The notes under the pieces are model-generated. The model was not told the origin of the DNA. It searched no databases and saw only the letters and a program-made list of their open reading frames with translations. 64,000 nt of DNA from Streptomyces halstedii (GTDB lineage Bacteria > Actinomycetota > Actinomycetes > Streptomycetales > Streptomycetaceae), in assembly GCA_000720535.1 (NCBI GenBank), contig JOAZ01000021.1:62001-126000 (forward strand), read 5' to 3'. Positions 17,926 through 25,952 of this stretch are shown in pieces; within the stretch, counting starts at the first letter, position 1, and each line of letters opens with the position of its first letter. The translations under genes and the position numbers were made by a program.

Positions 17926-18157
17926 CGCACGCCTCCCTGACCATGTGCACCATCCGCGCGGGGATGCGGATCACCGCCTCGGTGTCCGGGATACCGGCGG
18001 CGTGGCCGGGGAGTTGGAGCGCCCCGCACTCGGCTTCGAGCTCCGGATCGGCCCTCCAGCCCTGGAGGACGAGCTCCTTCTTGCCGAGATCGGCCCAGAC
18101 CGTGGGGCTCTCGTGGTCCCCGGTGTTCGGGTCGATCCCGATGAAGAGTAAGGACAT
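17894..18157 (-). CDS. Small conserved protein at the head of the DUF6879/HTH cassette
   Basis: An 87-residue protein from ATG 18157 with GGAGA upstream. It starts MSLLFIGIDPNTG and contains DSPTVW-like and VLQGW motifs, which recur in small proteins placed before DUF6879 genes in Streptomyces. The 32-base overlap with DUF6879 implies translational coupling. No function is assigned. Confidence 0.65.
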   Translation of the reverse strand: MSLLFIGIDPNTGDHESPTVWADLGKKELVLQGWRADPELEAECGALQLPGHAAGIPDTEAVIRIPARMVHMVREACDVVERAADLP

Positions 18158-18361
18158 GCTGGTCTCCGTCAGTCGGCTGTGCGTCGGGTGTGCATCTGTG
18201 TGCTCCACGGTCGGGGAACCCCCTGCCTCCGTCAAGCCCGCCTGGGCGCAACTCCCCCTGGCGAGAGGCTTGTATGCACACTTCTGCACACCGCTGGTGC
18301 GCAAGCGATTCCGCTCCCTACCGTCACCGGCATTCCCACTGAGGCCGACGGAGGCTCGTCC

Positions 18362-18514
18362 GTGATGACGTTGAAGGTGTATGTGGTCGACCGAACAGGA
18401 CGGCAGACCCGGTTGATACGGCCGAAGGCGGAAGTCACGCCGGTGGACGTGATCCAGCCGTCCTCGGCGTTCCCACCGTGCCGATGCGACCGATGCGAGG
18501 CGCCCGCGCCATGA
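18362..18514 (+). CDS. Very small basic protein divergent from the DUF6879 cassette
   Basis: A 50-residue ORF from GTG 18362, seven bases after a perfect GGAGG. Sequence is strand-rich at the N-terminus (LKVYVVD), then basic (RLIRPKAEV) and ends with a CRCDRC cysteine cluster that could bind metal. The strong ribosome site and its position divergent from the cassette support it as a real gene. Function unknown. Confidence 0.55.
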   Translation: MMTLKVYVVDRTGRQTRLIRPKAEVTPVDVIQPSSAFPPCRCDRCEAPAP

Positions 18515-18673
18515 GGAGAGCGGACCACCGCTCTGTCGGCTCTGTCGGCGAGGCCCACGGCCGCCCATGCCCGTGCGACCGAGGCGGTCACACGGGCACG
18601 GGGTGTACCCGGGGTGGGAGGGCTACGCGCCCCTGCTGGGGATCAGGCCCTCACCCCACTCCTCACGCGCCCG

Positions 18674-19108
18674 TCACGCGGGGCCCGCGCCGACGCAGAA
18701 CTCGTTGCCCTCCGGATCCGCCATCGTCACGTGGTGCCCGTCGAACCTCTCCAGGACGGTCCCCCCGGCCGCCACCAGGCGCGCGGACTCCGCCTCGATC
18801 CGCGCCCATCGCTCGTCCGGGCTGCCGTGCCCCGGCACCCGGACGTCGATGTGCAGCCGGTTCTTCGCCGTCTTGGGCTCGGGAACCTTCAGGATGCTCA
18901 GCCGGGGGCCGAGCCCCTCGGGATGGCAGAGCCACGCCCCGTCGTCCACGGACTCGTCCTCGGGCAGGTCGAAGTGCGCGAACCACTCCGCGCGGGTCGC
19001 GAAAGGAGGCGGAGGCGGCTCGTCCACGTAACCGAGGGCCGTCCTCCAGAAGGTGGCGAGCAGCTGCGCGTCCGCGCAATCGAGCGTCAAGTCGAATCCG
19101 GCTGTCAT
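18674..19108 (-). CDS. VOC/glyoxalase-like protein
   Basis: 144 residues forming two beta-alpha-beta-beta-beta units of the vicinal oxygen chelate fold: LTLDCADAQLLATFWRTALG in the first half and LHIDVRVPG ... HHVTMADPEGNEFCVG in the second, the latter being the usual VOC end. The pattern matches the Glyoxalase_6 subfamily, which is widespread in Streptomyces without assigned substrates. The His and Glu of the metal site are plausible in the second half. Confidence 0.8.
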   Translation of the reverse strand: MTAGFDLTLDCADAQLLATFWRTALGYVDEPPPPPFATRAEWFAHFDLPEDESVDDGAWLCHPEGLGPRLSILKVPEPKTAKNRLHIDVRVPGHGSPDERWARIEAESARLVAAGGTVLERFDGHHVTMADPEGNEFCVGAGPA

Positions 19109-19137
19109 GGGGGGACCGTACTGCCCGGGTCTGACAA

Positions 19138-19701
19138 TTACGCCTGCCCATCGGCCTCCCGCTGCCGGAGCCTGACGTCAGCGGCGTCGAGAGCCAGATG
19201 CCACGGGTATGCGGAAGGGCGGCCCTGACCGGACGGGTTCGGCACCCACCCGCCCTCGCCGTACAATACGGTCACGCCCATCTCGCGGAGCGCCGCCACC
19301 GATCGGGCGACTTGCGGATGCGCGGCGAGGGCCTGATTCACGCAGGGCATCGCCACCATCGGAGTCCCCTTGCCCACCGCTTCCACGACCACTCCGACCG
19401 GCCAGGAGGGGGTCAGCCCGAGCGCCCACGCGTTCAGCGAGTTCGCGGTGACCGGCGCGAAGCAGATCACGTCCGGAGCAGGCCACGTGCTCTCCTCACC
19501 AGGCCTCCGGTAGGCCGATCGAACGGGGTGACCGGTGAGCGCCTCAAGACCGCCGAGGTGGTCCCGCAGCCAGTCGGCCGCCATCGGGGTGAGCCCCAGG
19601 CACACCGTCCAGCCACGGGCCTGCGCATCCTCGATGGCCCCGGCCACATAGTCGATCGGCGGCGCGGCCGCGCAGAACAGATAGAGAGTCGAAGTCGTCA
19701 C
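19138..19701 (-). CDS. Flavoprotein (HFCD-like) family protein
   Basis: 187 residues with the Rossmann-like fold of the flavoprotein/HFCD family: LYLFCAAAPP at the start, VICFAPVTANSLNAWALG in the middle (the conserved PAxxNT-like active-site region is degenerate), and PMVAMPCVNQALAAHP. Members bind FMN and act on peptide or pantothenate-type substrates. No LanD or CoaBC partner is nearby, so the reaction is unknown. The start at GTG 19701 has only a weak ribosome site. Transcribed leftward towards the VOC gene. Confidence 0.72.
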   Translation of the reverse strand: MTTSTLYLFCAAAPPIDYVAGAIEDAQARGWTVCLGLTPMAADWLRDHLGGLEALTGHPVRSAYRRPGEESTWPAPDVICFAPVTANSLNAWALGLTPSWPVGVVVEAVGKGTPMVAMPCVNQALAAHPQVARSVAALREMGVTVLYGEGGWVPNPSGQGRPSAYPWHLALDAADVRLRQREADGQA

Positions 19702-19812
19702 TCCGCCATGGCATCACACGTGTCCGCCTCCGGCCCCGGGCGGGATCGGAGACGGCCCGAGATCGCCACCGGGTGGGTACCGTTCCAGATGACGCGTCAG
19801 AACGGAGCCCTC

Positions 19813-20990
19813 ATGCCCATGCGCGACGACTGGCACACGGGTGCCCGCATTCGGGAGCAGCGTCGGCTGGCTCATCTCACCCAACGGCAGCTCGCTGACC
19901 AACTGCCCTACTCCTACAGCCTGCTGAACCAGGTCGAGTGCGGGGCGAGGGAGGCGTCGCCGCTCTCATCACCGCTGTCGCGACGGTGCTCCGGATCGAC
20001 ACCAGCCTCCTGACAGAGGCCAAGACCATGACCCATCTCCAACGTCGACGCCTCGCCGCGCTGATGCACCCCATCCGCGCCGCCTTCGATCTGTTCGACC
20101 TCGACCCGGACCGCGCAGCGGAGACCGCCCCGTTGTCCGAGCTCGCGGCTACCGCTGACGCCGTGTGCCGGCAGGTCCGGGCCACGCGCCTGCGGGCCGC
20201 CGCAGAGGAACTTCCGGGTCTCATCGTCGGCTTGACGCACATCGTGCGAACCCGGCCGGAGACCGAAGCGTGGCGGGCACTCGCCTCTGCGTACCGGACA
20301 GCTCACGACATCGCACTGAAGGTCGGGTATCCCGACCTGGCCGCCGTGGCACTTGACCGCATGGGGTGGGCGGCCGAGCGCGCGTGCGATCCCTGCCTTG
20401 CTGCCGTCCGCCAGTACAAGCGCGCACTGGCGCGGCAGGAGTCGGAGGAACTCGGGCACCGTCTTGTCCAGGCCGGTCACGCGCTCCTTGCCGGCGAGAC
20501 GTCCAGGGAGGCCCTGGCCGTCGCCGGGCAGCTTCACCTTGGTGCGGTCGCCGTGTCCGCACGGGCGGGAAACCACAAAGCCGTGGCCGGTCACCTCGAA
20601 GCGGCACGGGACCTGGCTGCTCAGGTCGGTGGTGAGGCCGGGGACGTGCACTGGCTCTCGTTCGGCCGGACCAACATCGACCTGCACGCCCTGGGGGCTC
20701 AGGTCCGGATGCGGCAGTGGGACGAAGGGCTGGCGCAGGCCCGCGCGATGCGCCTGCCTCCGTCGATGCTGATGTCACGCCGGGCCAGGTACCTGGTCGA
20801 CCGGGCCGTCGTGGAGATGGAGACGGGGCACACCACAGCGTCGCTGCGTCACCTTGTGGAGGCCCGGCGTCTGGCACCGGAGCAGACACGGTATCTCCCA
20901 GGGACCAGGGATGCCGTGTCCGGGCTTGTGCACACGATGCGGCGGCCGCCCGACGGCCTCACTCACCTGGCCGCCTGGATCGGCCTGTAA
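19813..20990 (+). pseudogene. XRE-type HTH regulator with TPR-like C-terminus, broken by a frameshift
   Basis: The first frame starts at ATG 19813 (GGAG five bases upstream) and encodes a good HTH: TGARIREQRRLAHLTQRQLA and YSLLNQVECGARE. Near base 19961 the homologous reading passes to the next frame, which continues LITAVATVLRIDT and runs to the stop at 20990 as a long alpha-helical, TPR-like domain of about 330 residues. Adding one base there would give a continuous 390-residue regulator of the familiar HTH plus helical-repeat type. Either a true one-base deletion or a sequencing error. If real, only a 67-residue DNA-binding fragment is made from the normal start. Confidence 0.8.
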
Positions 20991-21077
20991 GCACTCACAC
21001 ATCTGTGAGCGTTGGACCCCGCCGCGCCCGTCACGCTGGTCGTCCCTGCAATCCGCGACGAGCTGAGGGCGAGCACT

Positions 21078-21275
21078 ATGACCGTGGTCAAGGATCTACC
21101 GCCACCTCTGACACTGTCCGACGCGCAACAGCGCGGCGCGTCCTGCGTCTGGTGCGCGGTCCCGCTGGCCAACACCGCAGCGCACGACCTCGGCGCCCGC
21201 CCGCTCGACGCGCACGGCACGGCTGCCTGCTGGTTCCCCCGCTGCTGCCCCACCTGCCGGCGGGACCGCTCATGA
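21078..21275 (+). CDS. Tiny cysteine-rich protein, first of three coupled small ORFs
   Basis: A 65-residue ORF with two CxxC motifs, SCVWCAVPL and CCPTCRRD, which together look like a small zinc ribbon. Its stop overlaps the next start (ATGA). It lies just downstream of the broken HTH gene and is probably cotranscribed with it. Function unknown. Confidence 0.6.
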   Translation: MTVVKDLPPPLTLSDAQQRGASCVWCAVPLANTAAHDLGARPLDAHGTAACWFPRCCPTCRRDRS

Positions 21276-21412
21276 CGACGAAGACGGCGGCCGCCGCCGA
21301 AGCCGCGTACAAGATCTGGCTCGGACACACCGTCCAGTGCGCCGCCTGCCGGTCCATTCCTTGCGTGACGGCCATACGGCTCGGCCGCGCATGGCGGGAG
21401 GCGCGCCGATGA
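21272..21412 (+). CDS. Tiny protein with CxxC, second of three coupled small ORFs
   Basis: A 46-residue ORF starting within the ATGA overlap at 21272 and ending in another ATGA at 21409. It is helical (AAAAEAAYKIWLGH) then CAACRSIPC, with a basic end. The double overlap is the main evidence that it is translated. Function unknown. Confidence 0.55.
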   Translation: MTTKTAAAAEAAYKIWLGHTVQCAACRSIPCVTAIRLGRAWREARR

Positions 21413-21546
21413 GCCCCGCCCCCAAGGCCAAGCCGTCATCCTCCCCGAAGCCGCCCGAGCGGGACCCGGTACTGGAGAACCTGATCTGGCTCCAGCAGAC
21501 CCGTGAAGCGCGGCTGGCTGCGGCACGAGCGCAGCGGGCCCGCTGA
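21409..21546 (+). CDS. Tiny basic protein, third of three coupled small ORFs
   Basis: A 45-residue ORF coupled to the preceding one by ATGA. A Pro/Lys/Ser-rich first half is followed by a helix (PVLENLIWLQQTREARLAAA). No family is recognised; the conserved coupled arrangement after an HTH gene is the reason for reporting it. Confidence 0.5.
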   Translation: MSPAPKAKPSSSPKPPERDPVLENLIWLQQTREARLAAARAQRAR

Positions 21547-21709
21547 CAACCTGCTCGGTGGGGATGGGGTCGTACACGGCGAGGCGGGCTCCGGACTGAG
21601 GAAGCCCAGCCGTCCCAGCGAGCCATGAGGGGCGGAGGTGGGCGCGCACCGCAGAGGCGGACGCGCGCCGTGCGCGGCGCCTTGATGAAGTAGAGAAATC
21701 CTTACCGCA

Positions 21710-22186
21710 TTACGGACCCGTGGCTTCAAGAGTGGCGCGGTTGGCGTCGATGCGTGCTGCGAGGGCGATGAGAGAGCACTCGACTCGGGCCCCTGGGATC
21801 GGCTCGAAGTCTGTCACGGCAGGTGCTGTGGAACGGTAGTCGGAGGGGTGGATTCCCCAGGCTTCGATCAGGCTCCAACCAGCTTGGACCTCGGCGGTCT
21901 CCCCATCGGCGGACGTCACACGAAGCCAGGCCGTGCACTGGTCGGAGAAGTCGTAGGGCAGGTAGACGGTACCGCCCCCGCCTCCGAGGCCGGCGACCTG
22001 CGAGTTCCACTGCTCCAGCAGACGCGAGAGCCGGAGGCCAAGGCCACCGGGAACGATCGGAGAGTCGTCCAACGCGAAATAGTAGGAATCACACCGCTGT
22101 TCATAGCGGCCCATACGCAACCGCAGGTCATCGTGAGATCCCTTGGTGCGGACACGGTCGAAGTGCAGCGCGACCTCTGCTGACAT
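21710..22186 (-). CDS. Hypothetical protein, accessory region
   Basis: A 158-residue soluble protein, ATG 22186 preceded by AGGAAG at six bases. It has mixed alpha/beta character with no signal or membrane segment, and contains YYFALDDSPI, a Gly5 stretch before TVYLPYDFSDQCTAWLRV, and WSLIEAWGIHPSDY. I do not recognise the family. Codon use is less G+C-biased than in the core genes, consistent with acquisition. Size and neighbourhood (WapI-like and DUF5959 genes) would suit an orphan immunity protein, but that is speculative. Confidence 0.6.
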   Translation of the reverse strand: MSAEVALHFDRVRTKGSHDDLRLRMGRYEQRCDSYYFALDDSPIVPGGLGLRLSRLLEQWNSQVAGLGGGGGTVYLPYDFSDQCTAWLRVTSADGETAEVQAGWSLIEAWGIHPSDYRSTAPAVTDFEPIPGARVECSLIALAARIDANRATLEATGP

Positions 22187-22245
22187 GAGCGGCTTCCTGG
22201 CGGATTTCAAGGATCGTCGCAACACCGGCGAGTTTTGCGACCGTC

Positions 22246-22554
22246 CTAGAAGGTGCGGGTGAGGGCCTGGACGAGCTGATCGACGGTGGGCACGCCTGCG
22301 AGGCCGCCCGGGGTCGAGTAGACGCGGCAGGTCAGACCGTACGAATCGGAGGGGGCGGGGAATGGGTCCTGCCCATCGATGTGGATCGTGGGAGAGCCGG
22401 GAAAGCGCACTGCCTGGGCTTCCTCGTCCGTTTCGACGGCGCGGAGCTTCACGTCCACGTCGGAGCGGCCTGCGGCGGCGAGTGCCGCGGTGAGGTGCTC
22501 CTGAGCGACGGTCCAGTTCGGGCAGCCGGCGAAGTAGAGCAGTTCAATGTCCAC
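22246..22554 (-). CDS. Small thioredoxin-like protein
   Basis: 102 residues from GTG 22554. The N-terminus VDIELLYFAGCPNW carries a single Cys followed by Pro in the position of the thioredoxin CxxC, and GSPTIHIDG is the cis-Pro strand-loop of the fold. These small one-Cys thioredoxin-fold proteins are common in actinomycetes and often annotated near mercury or stress genes; no such partner is here. Redox activity is inference. Confidence 0.7.
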   Translation of the reverse strand: MDIELLYFAGCPNWTVAQEHLTAALAAAGRSDVDVKLRAVETDEEAQAVRFPGSPTIHIDGQDPFPAPSDSYGLTCRVYSTPGGLAGVPTVDQLVQALTRTF

Positions 22555-22948
22555 CCAACCATGATGCCTCTGGCTCACATCGGGGTGTCGGGCGGGCGTA
22601 AGAACCACTGAGCTTGGGCTCCCGGCCGAGCGTTAGGCATGGCCGACTGCTGAGACCATCGACCGCATAGAGGTGCTCGCGGCTGCCCCGGGACATGGGA
22701 TCAAAAAGGCCCAGCTCGGTGTCCGGCCAGCAGTGAGCTTCCGCCAACCTGAAGTCGCAGGTCGAAGGGCTGGTGTGACCGGCTCTCCCGGTGCTCACAC
22801 TACGCGTGGGTGGGAGCACATCGAGGAGATCGTTTGCCAGGGGTCGGGATTGTCTCCGAAACGGAGTCCGGGGCAGCGCTCCGGCCCGTGCACCTAAGTT
22901 GGTGAAGCGCAGTCCGTCGTGCTGGCCGGCGCATGCCATCCTGGCTCA
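22555..22948. other. Intergenic stretch, nothing identifiable
   Basis: About 390 bases separate the thioredoxin-like gene from the WapI-like gene. Open frames on both strands are short, lack ribosome sites and match no family I know. It may contain gene debris, given the decay on either side. Confidence 0.35.
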
Positions 22949-23441
22949 GTGCTCCTGAACGATCTCTCCAACAGTGTCGACCTCCGCCCAGTGCGTTATC
23001 AGTTCGCCACCGTTCGGGGCGACACGTACGACGACAACTGGCTGGTCATTGACGGCAAGGTGATGACTCCTGAGGGAAGCTGGTCCTTCGCCGATCCGTG
23101 TCTGCTCACCGATGAGGCCCGCCAGGTGTCCGCGTGGCTGCGCGCGGTGGCCGCAGGGACGGTGGACGTCACCGAACCTGATGCCGAAGGTGAGCTGTCG
23201 CCGGACACGTGGTTCATCGAGCCGGTCGTGGCTTTCAGCCTCGCCCATCAAATCGCAGGCGGGACCGCGGTGATTCGCTTTCATCTGTCCCTGGAGGCGG
23301 CACCTCCGTGGGGACAGGGCTGACATCTACCAGTACGTCGTGGAGGTCAGGTTGGACGCCCCAGCGCTCCTTCACGCGGCTGACCAGTGGGACCTCTCTC
23401 TGGCTTCGCTTCCCTCCCGCCCCGCTGATCCAGCCACCTGA
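22949..23441 (+). pseudogene. WapI-family-like immunity protein gene with a 3' frameshift
   Basis: The frame from GTG 22949 encodes [35 protein letters not shown] and [19 protein letters not shown], a pattern I associate with WapI-type immunity proteins, and reaches [11 protein letters not shown] before a stop at 23323. The expected continuation, [17 protein letters not shown] and on to a stop at 23441, is present in another frame from about 23319. One missing base near 23316-23319 explains this. The truncated 125-residue product lacks the last beta strand and helix. No cognate WapA-like toxin lies nearby, so it would be an orphan. Confidence 0.7.
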
Positions 23442-23853
23442 CATCCCCGTACAACTGATTCCCACCTACTGGGGCCAGATGGCCCTCTCTGATCTCCTTG
23501 AGCTGTCCCCAGCGATCCACACCTTCAACGAGCAAGAGTGCTGACGGTGGCCGACCACCCATGGAGGCGATCGTCCAGGGCGCACACACGGCTCGTGCTG
23601 GTGCGGGGCAAGGGAGCGGCGGACGTCGCGGATCCGGTCCATGCCTGTTGCGTACGGTCGAGTGCCTGGAGCGCGGAACTCGATCCGCGCGGCAAGGAGC
23701 CAGCTCCCCGGAGGACGGCGGCGACGGCGGCGACGGCGCGACGGGTCTGCCCTGCTGTCTCCAGGGAGCAGGGGGCAAGTAGGAGGGCGCAACCGGGGAT
23801 GGCCTGAGGGCGGATCGGAGGGCCGGAACAGGCTCTCACCTGCGCTTACCCTC
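23442..23853. other. Gene-poor debris before the tRNA fragment
   Basis: No frame here has a ribosome site and family-like sequence. A short open stretch to 23544 (ending TFNEQEC) could be the remnant of a coding region. Composition is less G+C-rich than the core. Confidence 0.35.
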
Positions 23854-23916
23854 GGTGGGCGCGGACGGTTTCGAACCGCCGACATCTGCTTTGTAAGCCT
23901 GGCGCCACCCGTGGAT
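23854..23916 (-). repeat. Truncated duplicate of the tRNA-Val gene (possible attachment-site copy)
   Basis: Bases 23854-23897 are identical over 44 positions to 25441-25484, which is the tRNA-Val gene from its 3' end through the T arm to the anticodon loop. A further 11 bases (23906-23916) match the 5' edge and flank of the tRNA (25510-25520), so the copy looks like a tRNA gene with about 17 bases lost from the D arm side. It cannot fold as a tRNA. It is either an att site left by a tRNA-targeting integrase or a decayed gene duplicate. Confidence 0.85.
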
Positions 23917-24054
23917 ACGTCTTCGCTGGTCTTCGCGCGTGCCACGCGACGACTCGCTCGACGGGCGTTCACTCCGCGACGGACTCCAGGTGTCCGTGGT
24001 TGACTGCTCGATCTGGCACGGATCCTGGCACGAGAGCGCGCCGAGGCCAGGAGG

Positions 24055-24240
24055 TCAGTCGTGTCGCGAAGCTGATACGCAGATGCCCGGGCCGAGGTCA
24101 GTAGAAGCCACCAACGACTGGGCTGCTGTCTGTAGCTCGCGTTCCCATGCCGGGAGATCGTCCGGTTCGATCCATTCGCTGTACTCCGCTGCGACAGAGA
24201 GGAACTGCGTCTCCTCCTCGGTGCGTGCCGTGACAGTCAT
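24055..24240 (-). CDS. Small hypothetical protein or fragment
   Basis: A 61-residue frame from ATG 24240 (TVTARTEEETQFLSVAAEYS, then EPDDLPAWERELQTAAQSLV). The acidic, well-behaved helix content looks protein-like, but the upstream side abuts the transposase fragment on the other strand, so it may be a 5'-truncated gene. No family recognised. Confidence 0.4.
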   Translation of the reverse strand: MTVTARTEEETQFLSVAAEYSEWIEPDDLPAWERELQTAAQSLVASTDLGPGICVSASRHD

Positions 24241-24270
24241 CGAAAGGCCGTCGCCCACTTTCGGCGAAGC

Positions 24271-24513
24271 ATGAGCGCGGTCGGTTCCAGCGCGGACAAC
24301 GCACTCGCCGAGTCCTTCAACGCGACCTTCAAACGCGAGACACTCCAGGGCCGGAAAGGGTGGCCTGACGAGCGCGAGGCCCGACTCGACGCCTTCCGAT
24401 GGCTCCACCGCTACAACACCCGCCGCCGACACTCCAGCCTCGGACAACGATCACCGATCGCCTTCGAGAACGCCCTCCACCTCACACCAACTACGCTGGC
24501 AGCAGCCGCATAA
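24271..24513 (+). mobile_element. IS3-family transposase (OrfB) C-terminal fragment
   Basis: The 80-residue frame begins within the integrase core: SADNALAESFNATFKRE carries the last catalytic Glu of the DDE triad, followed by the family end WLHRYNTRRRHSSLGQRSP. The two catalytic Asp residues and all of OrfA are missing, so the element is dead. The homologous reading may extend a few codons upstream of ATG 24271 (HFRRS). The right end merges with a second transposase tail. Confidence 0.85.
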
Positions 24514-24616
24514 CCCGTGTCCAGGATTCGGGGTCAAGGCCCAAGCCTTCCTCACCCTGGGATGCGCACTCATCTGCTGGCGACGCCGGGCAGCAGTTCA
24601 GCGCCGCCACTCATAG
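24512..24616 (+). pseudogene. Tail of a second transposase (IS5/IS1182-like)
   Basis: In the frame ending at TAG 24614-24616 the codons read FGVKAQAFLTLGCALICWRR, which resembles the C-terminal end of IS5-type DDE transposases common in Streptomyces. Nothing of the remaining protein is present. It starts right where the IS3 fragment stops and overlaps the 3' end of the DUF5959 gene. Identification rests on a short stretch. Confidence 0.45.
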
Positions 24617-25050
24617 ACACCCGGCGAGGACTGCAGGACCTCGCTCGGCCACTCCTCCCGCACCCGCCCAAGCAGCCTCCGCTGCTCATCGATCCAACCC
24701 ACTGCAAGGTTCATGGGAAGGAACACGGAGACGCACGAACTGCCCGGATCCTCTACACGGACAGCGGGAGTCTCATGCTCTTCGTTGTGCGGCTGGATCC
24801 TGATCTCAGGGCTGTGGTCGTCGTCCCTCCAGCAGATGTCCTGACCTGCAGCAAGGAGATCCAGAGCACGGGACCAGTCCTCCAGGTCGGAAGGGAACAG
24901 GGACATGGCCAGCCGACCGCTGACGAAGCTGCTCGTGATCAAGACCTCTGCGTCGAGCTGGTCGTGAAGATGCAGCATGCCCGGCGACCGACGCCCCAGC
25001 ACACGCACCCGGAAGCCGTTGTCACCATCCGAGAGGCTGATCAGTTCCAC
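24598..25050 (-). CDS. DUF5959 family protein
   Basis: 150 residues from GTG 25050, six bases after GAGGG. Motifs typical of DUF5959 are present: VELISLSDGDNGFRVRVLGR, LDAEVLITSSFVSGRL, LEDWSRALDLLAAG and a WPSEVL-type end with a final YEWR. The family is small, cytosolic and common in Streptomyces accessory regions, with no known function. The gene appears intact although it is flanked by transposase fragments and its 3' end is overlapped by transposase debris. Confidence 0.78.
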   Translation of the reverse strand: MELISLSDGDNGFRVRVLGRRSPGMLHLHDQLDAEVLITSSFVSGRLAMSLFPSDLEDWSRALDLLAAGQDICWRDDDHSPEIRIQPHNEEHETPAVRVEDPGSSCVSVFLPMNLAVGWIDEQRRLLGRVREEWPSEVLQSSPGVYEWRR

Positions 25051-25390
25051 CGTGCACCCTCTGTTCTGCCTACCTTCAGCCACCAGGGCTCATGGCGGCT
25101 GAACCAGAGCTTCAGCCACAACCAGACTGTCCCATGCCTCATTCTGTTAGGAGTTCTACCCCAGCCGTCAGGTATGTGGCTGGTCGCTTGGCTGGAGCGA
25201 GGTTGAGGACAGGTGCCCCAGGCATGGGCGACGCATCCTGATCGCGCGGCAGGCACCTTGGTGAACGGGCTTGACCACGCCATCGCCCACGTCGAGGAGC
25301 AGATCAGGAGTGTCCGGCCGCCGGAGTCCGGCGACGCATCTGGCACGGCGCCCCGCCCTCGCCTCCCCGCCCGAAGAACGAACAAGGCCC

Positions 25391-25423
25391 AAGCCCCTGG
25401 TTCAGTACCGGTGGCCTGGGCTT
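25391..25423. terminator. Hairpin downstream of tRNA-Val
   Basis: AAGCCC (25391-25396) pairs with GGGCTT (25418-25423) with additional partial pairing inside (CTGG/CC). A TTTT run follows on the plus strand, so it may end rightward transcripts; it also lies 16 bases beyond the 3' end of the leftward tRNA. Confidence 0.45.
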
Positions 25424-25439
25424 TTGTCGTGCTTCCTGC

Positions 25440-25514
25440 TGGTGGGCGCGGACGGTTTCGAACCGCCGACATCTGCTTTGTAAGAGCAGCGCTCTACCCC
25501 TGAGCTACGCACCC
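25440..25514 (-). tRNA. tRNA-Val, anticodon TAC
   Basis: A complete 75-base cloverleaf read from 25514 to 25440: acceptor GGGTGCG/CGCGCCC (one G-U), D arm GCTC/GAGC, anticodon arm CTGCT/AGCAG with loop CTTACAA giving anticodon TAC, T arm GGCGG/CCGTC with TTCGAAA loop, and an encoded CCA end. It decodes GUA-type valine codons, rare in this genome class. Its 3' half is duplicated at 23854. Confidence 0.95.
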
Positions 25515-25952
25515 GTGGATGAGCCAACAGGTTACATGGCCCCGGCCCCGCGACGGCAATCGGTCGCCCCGGGACGAGGACCGGGGCCAGGGCCGGGACG
25601 AGGACCGCGACACAGGCCGCCACGAGGACCCCGCCCCGGCAGCCCGCCACCCCGGTGCGCCGGGCGTCCCGGGCCTCGCTCCGCCCGCCCACCCCGCGGG
25701 ACGCCTACGCCCTCGTCGCCGCGCCCCGAAGCGGCCGGGCGGGCAGGCGGCCGGGCGGGCAGACGGGGCAGACAGACGGGCAGACGGGCAGACGGGCAGC
25801 GCGGCCAGGAGGGCCCCGATACGGGGGATATCCCCACCCCGAGACGGTAGCCGCCCGGATCGTACCGGGGTGGTGGCGCTGCATACGGTGAGGGCACATT
25901 CGGCAGCACGCGGCACCGCTTCGCAACCGCTTCGCAGGGGGACTCGATCACC
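25515..25952. repeat. Intergenic with short tandem GGGCAGAC repeats
   Basis: This 438-base stretch carries low-complexity sequence: GACGAGGACC-type runs near 25570-25630 and a tandem array of GGGCAG-containing 8-mers between about 25737 and 25802. Open frames across it are Arg/Pro/Gly-rich and not credible. The promoter of the DUF4097 gene should lie in its right third. Confidence 0.5.

Noticed and set aside
22673-22897. 75-codon plus-strand frame between the thioredoxin-like and WapI-like genes
   Set aside because: No ribosome site, no recognisable motif and a competing frame on the other strand.
25041-25472. Minus-strand frame reaching into the tRNA-Val 3' region
   Set aside because: It reads through the tRNA and hairpin and resembles a similar frame at the tRNA fragment only because of the shared 44 bp.
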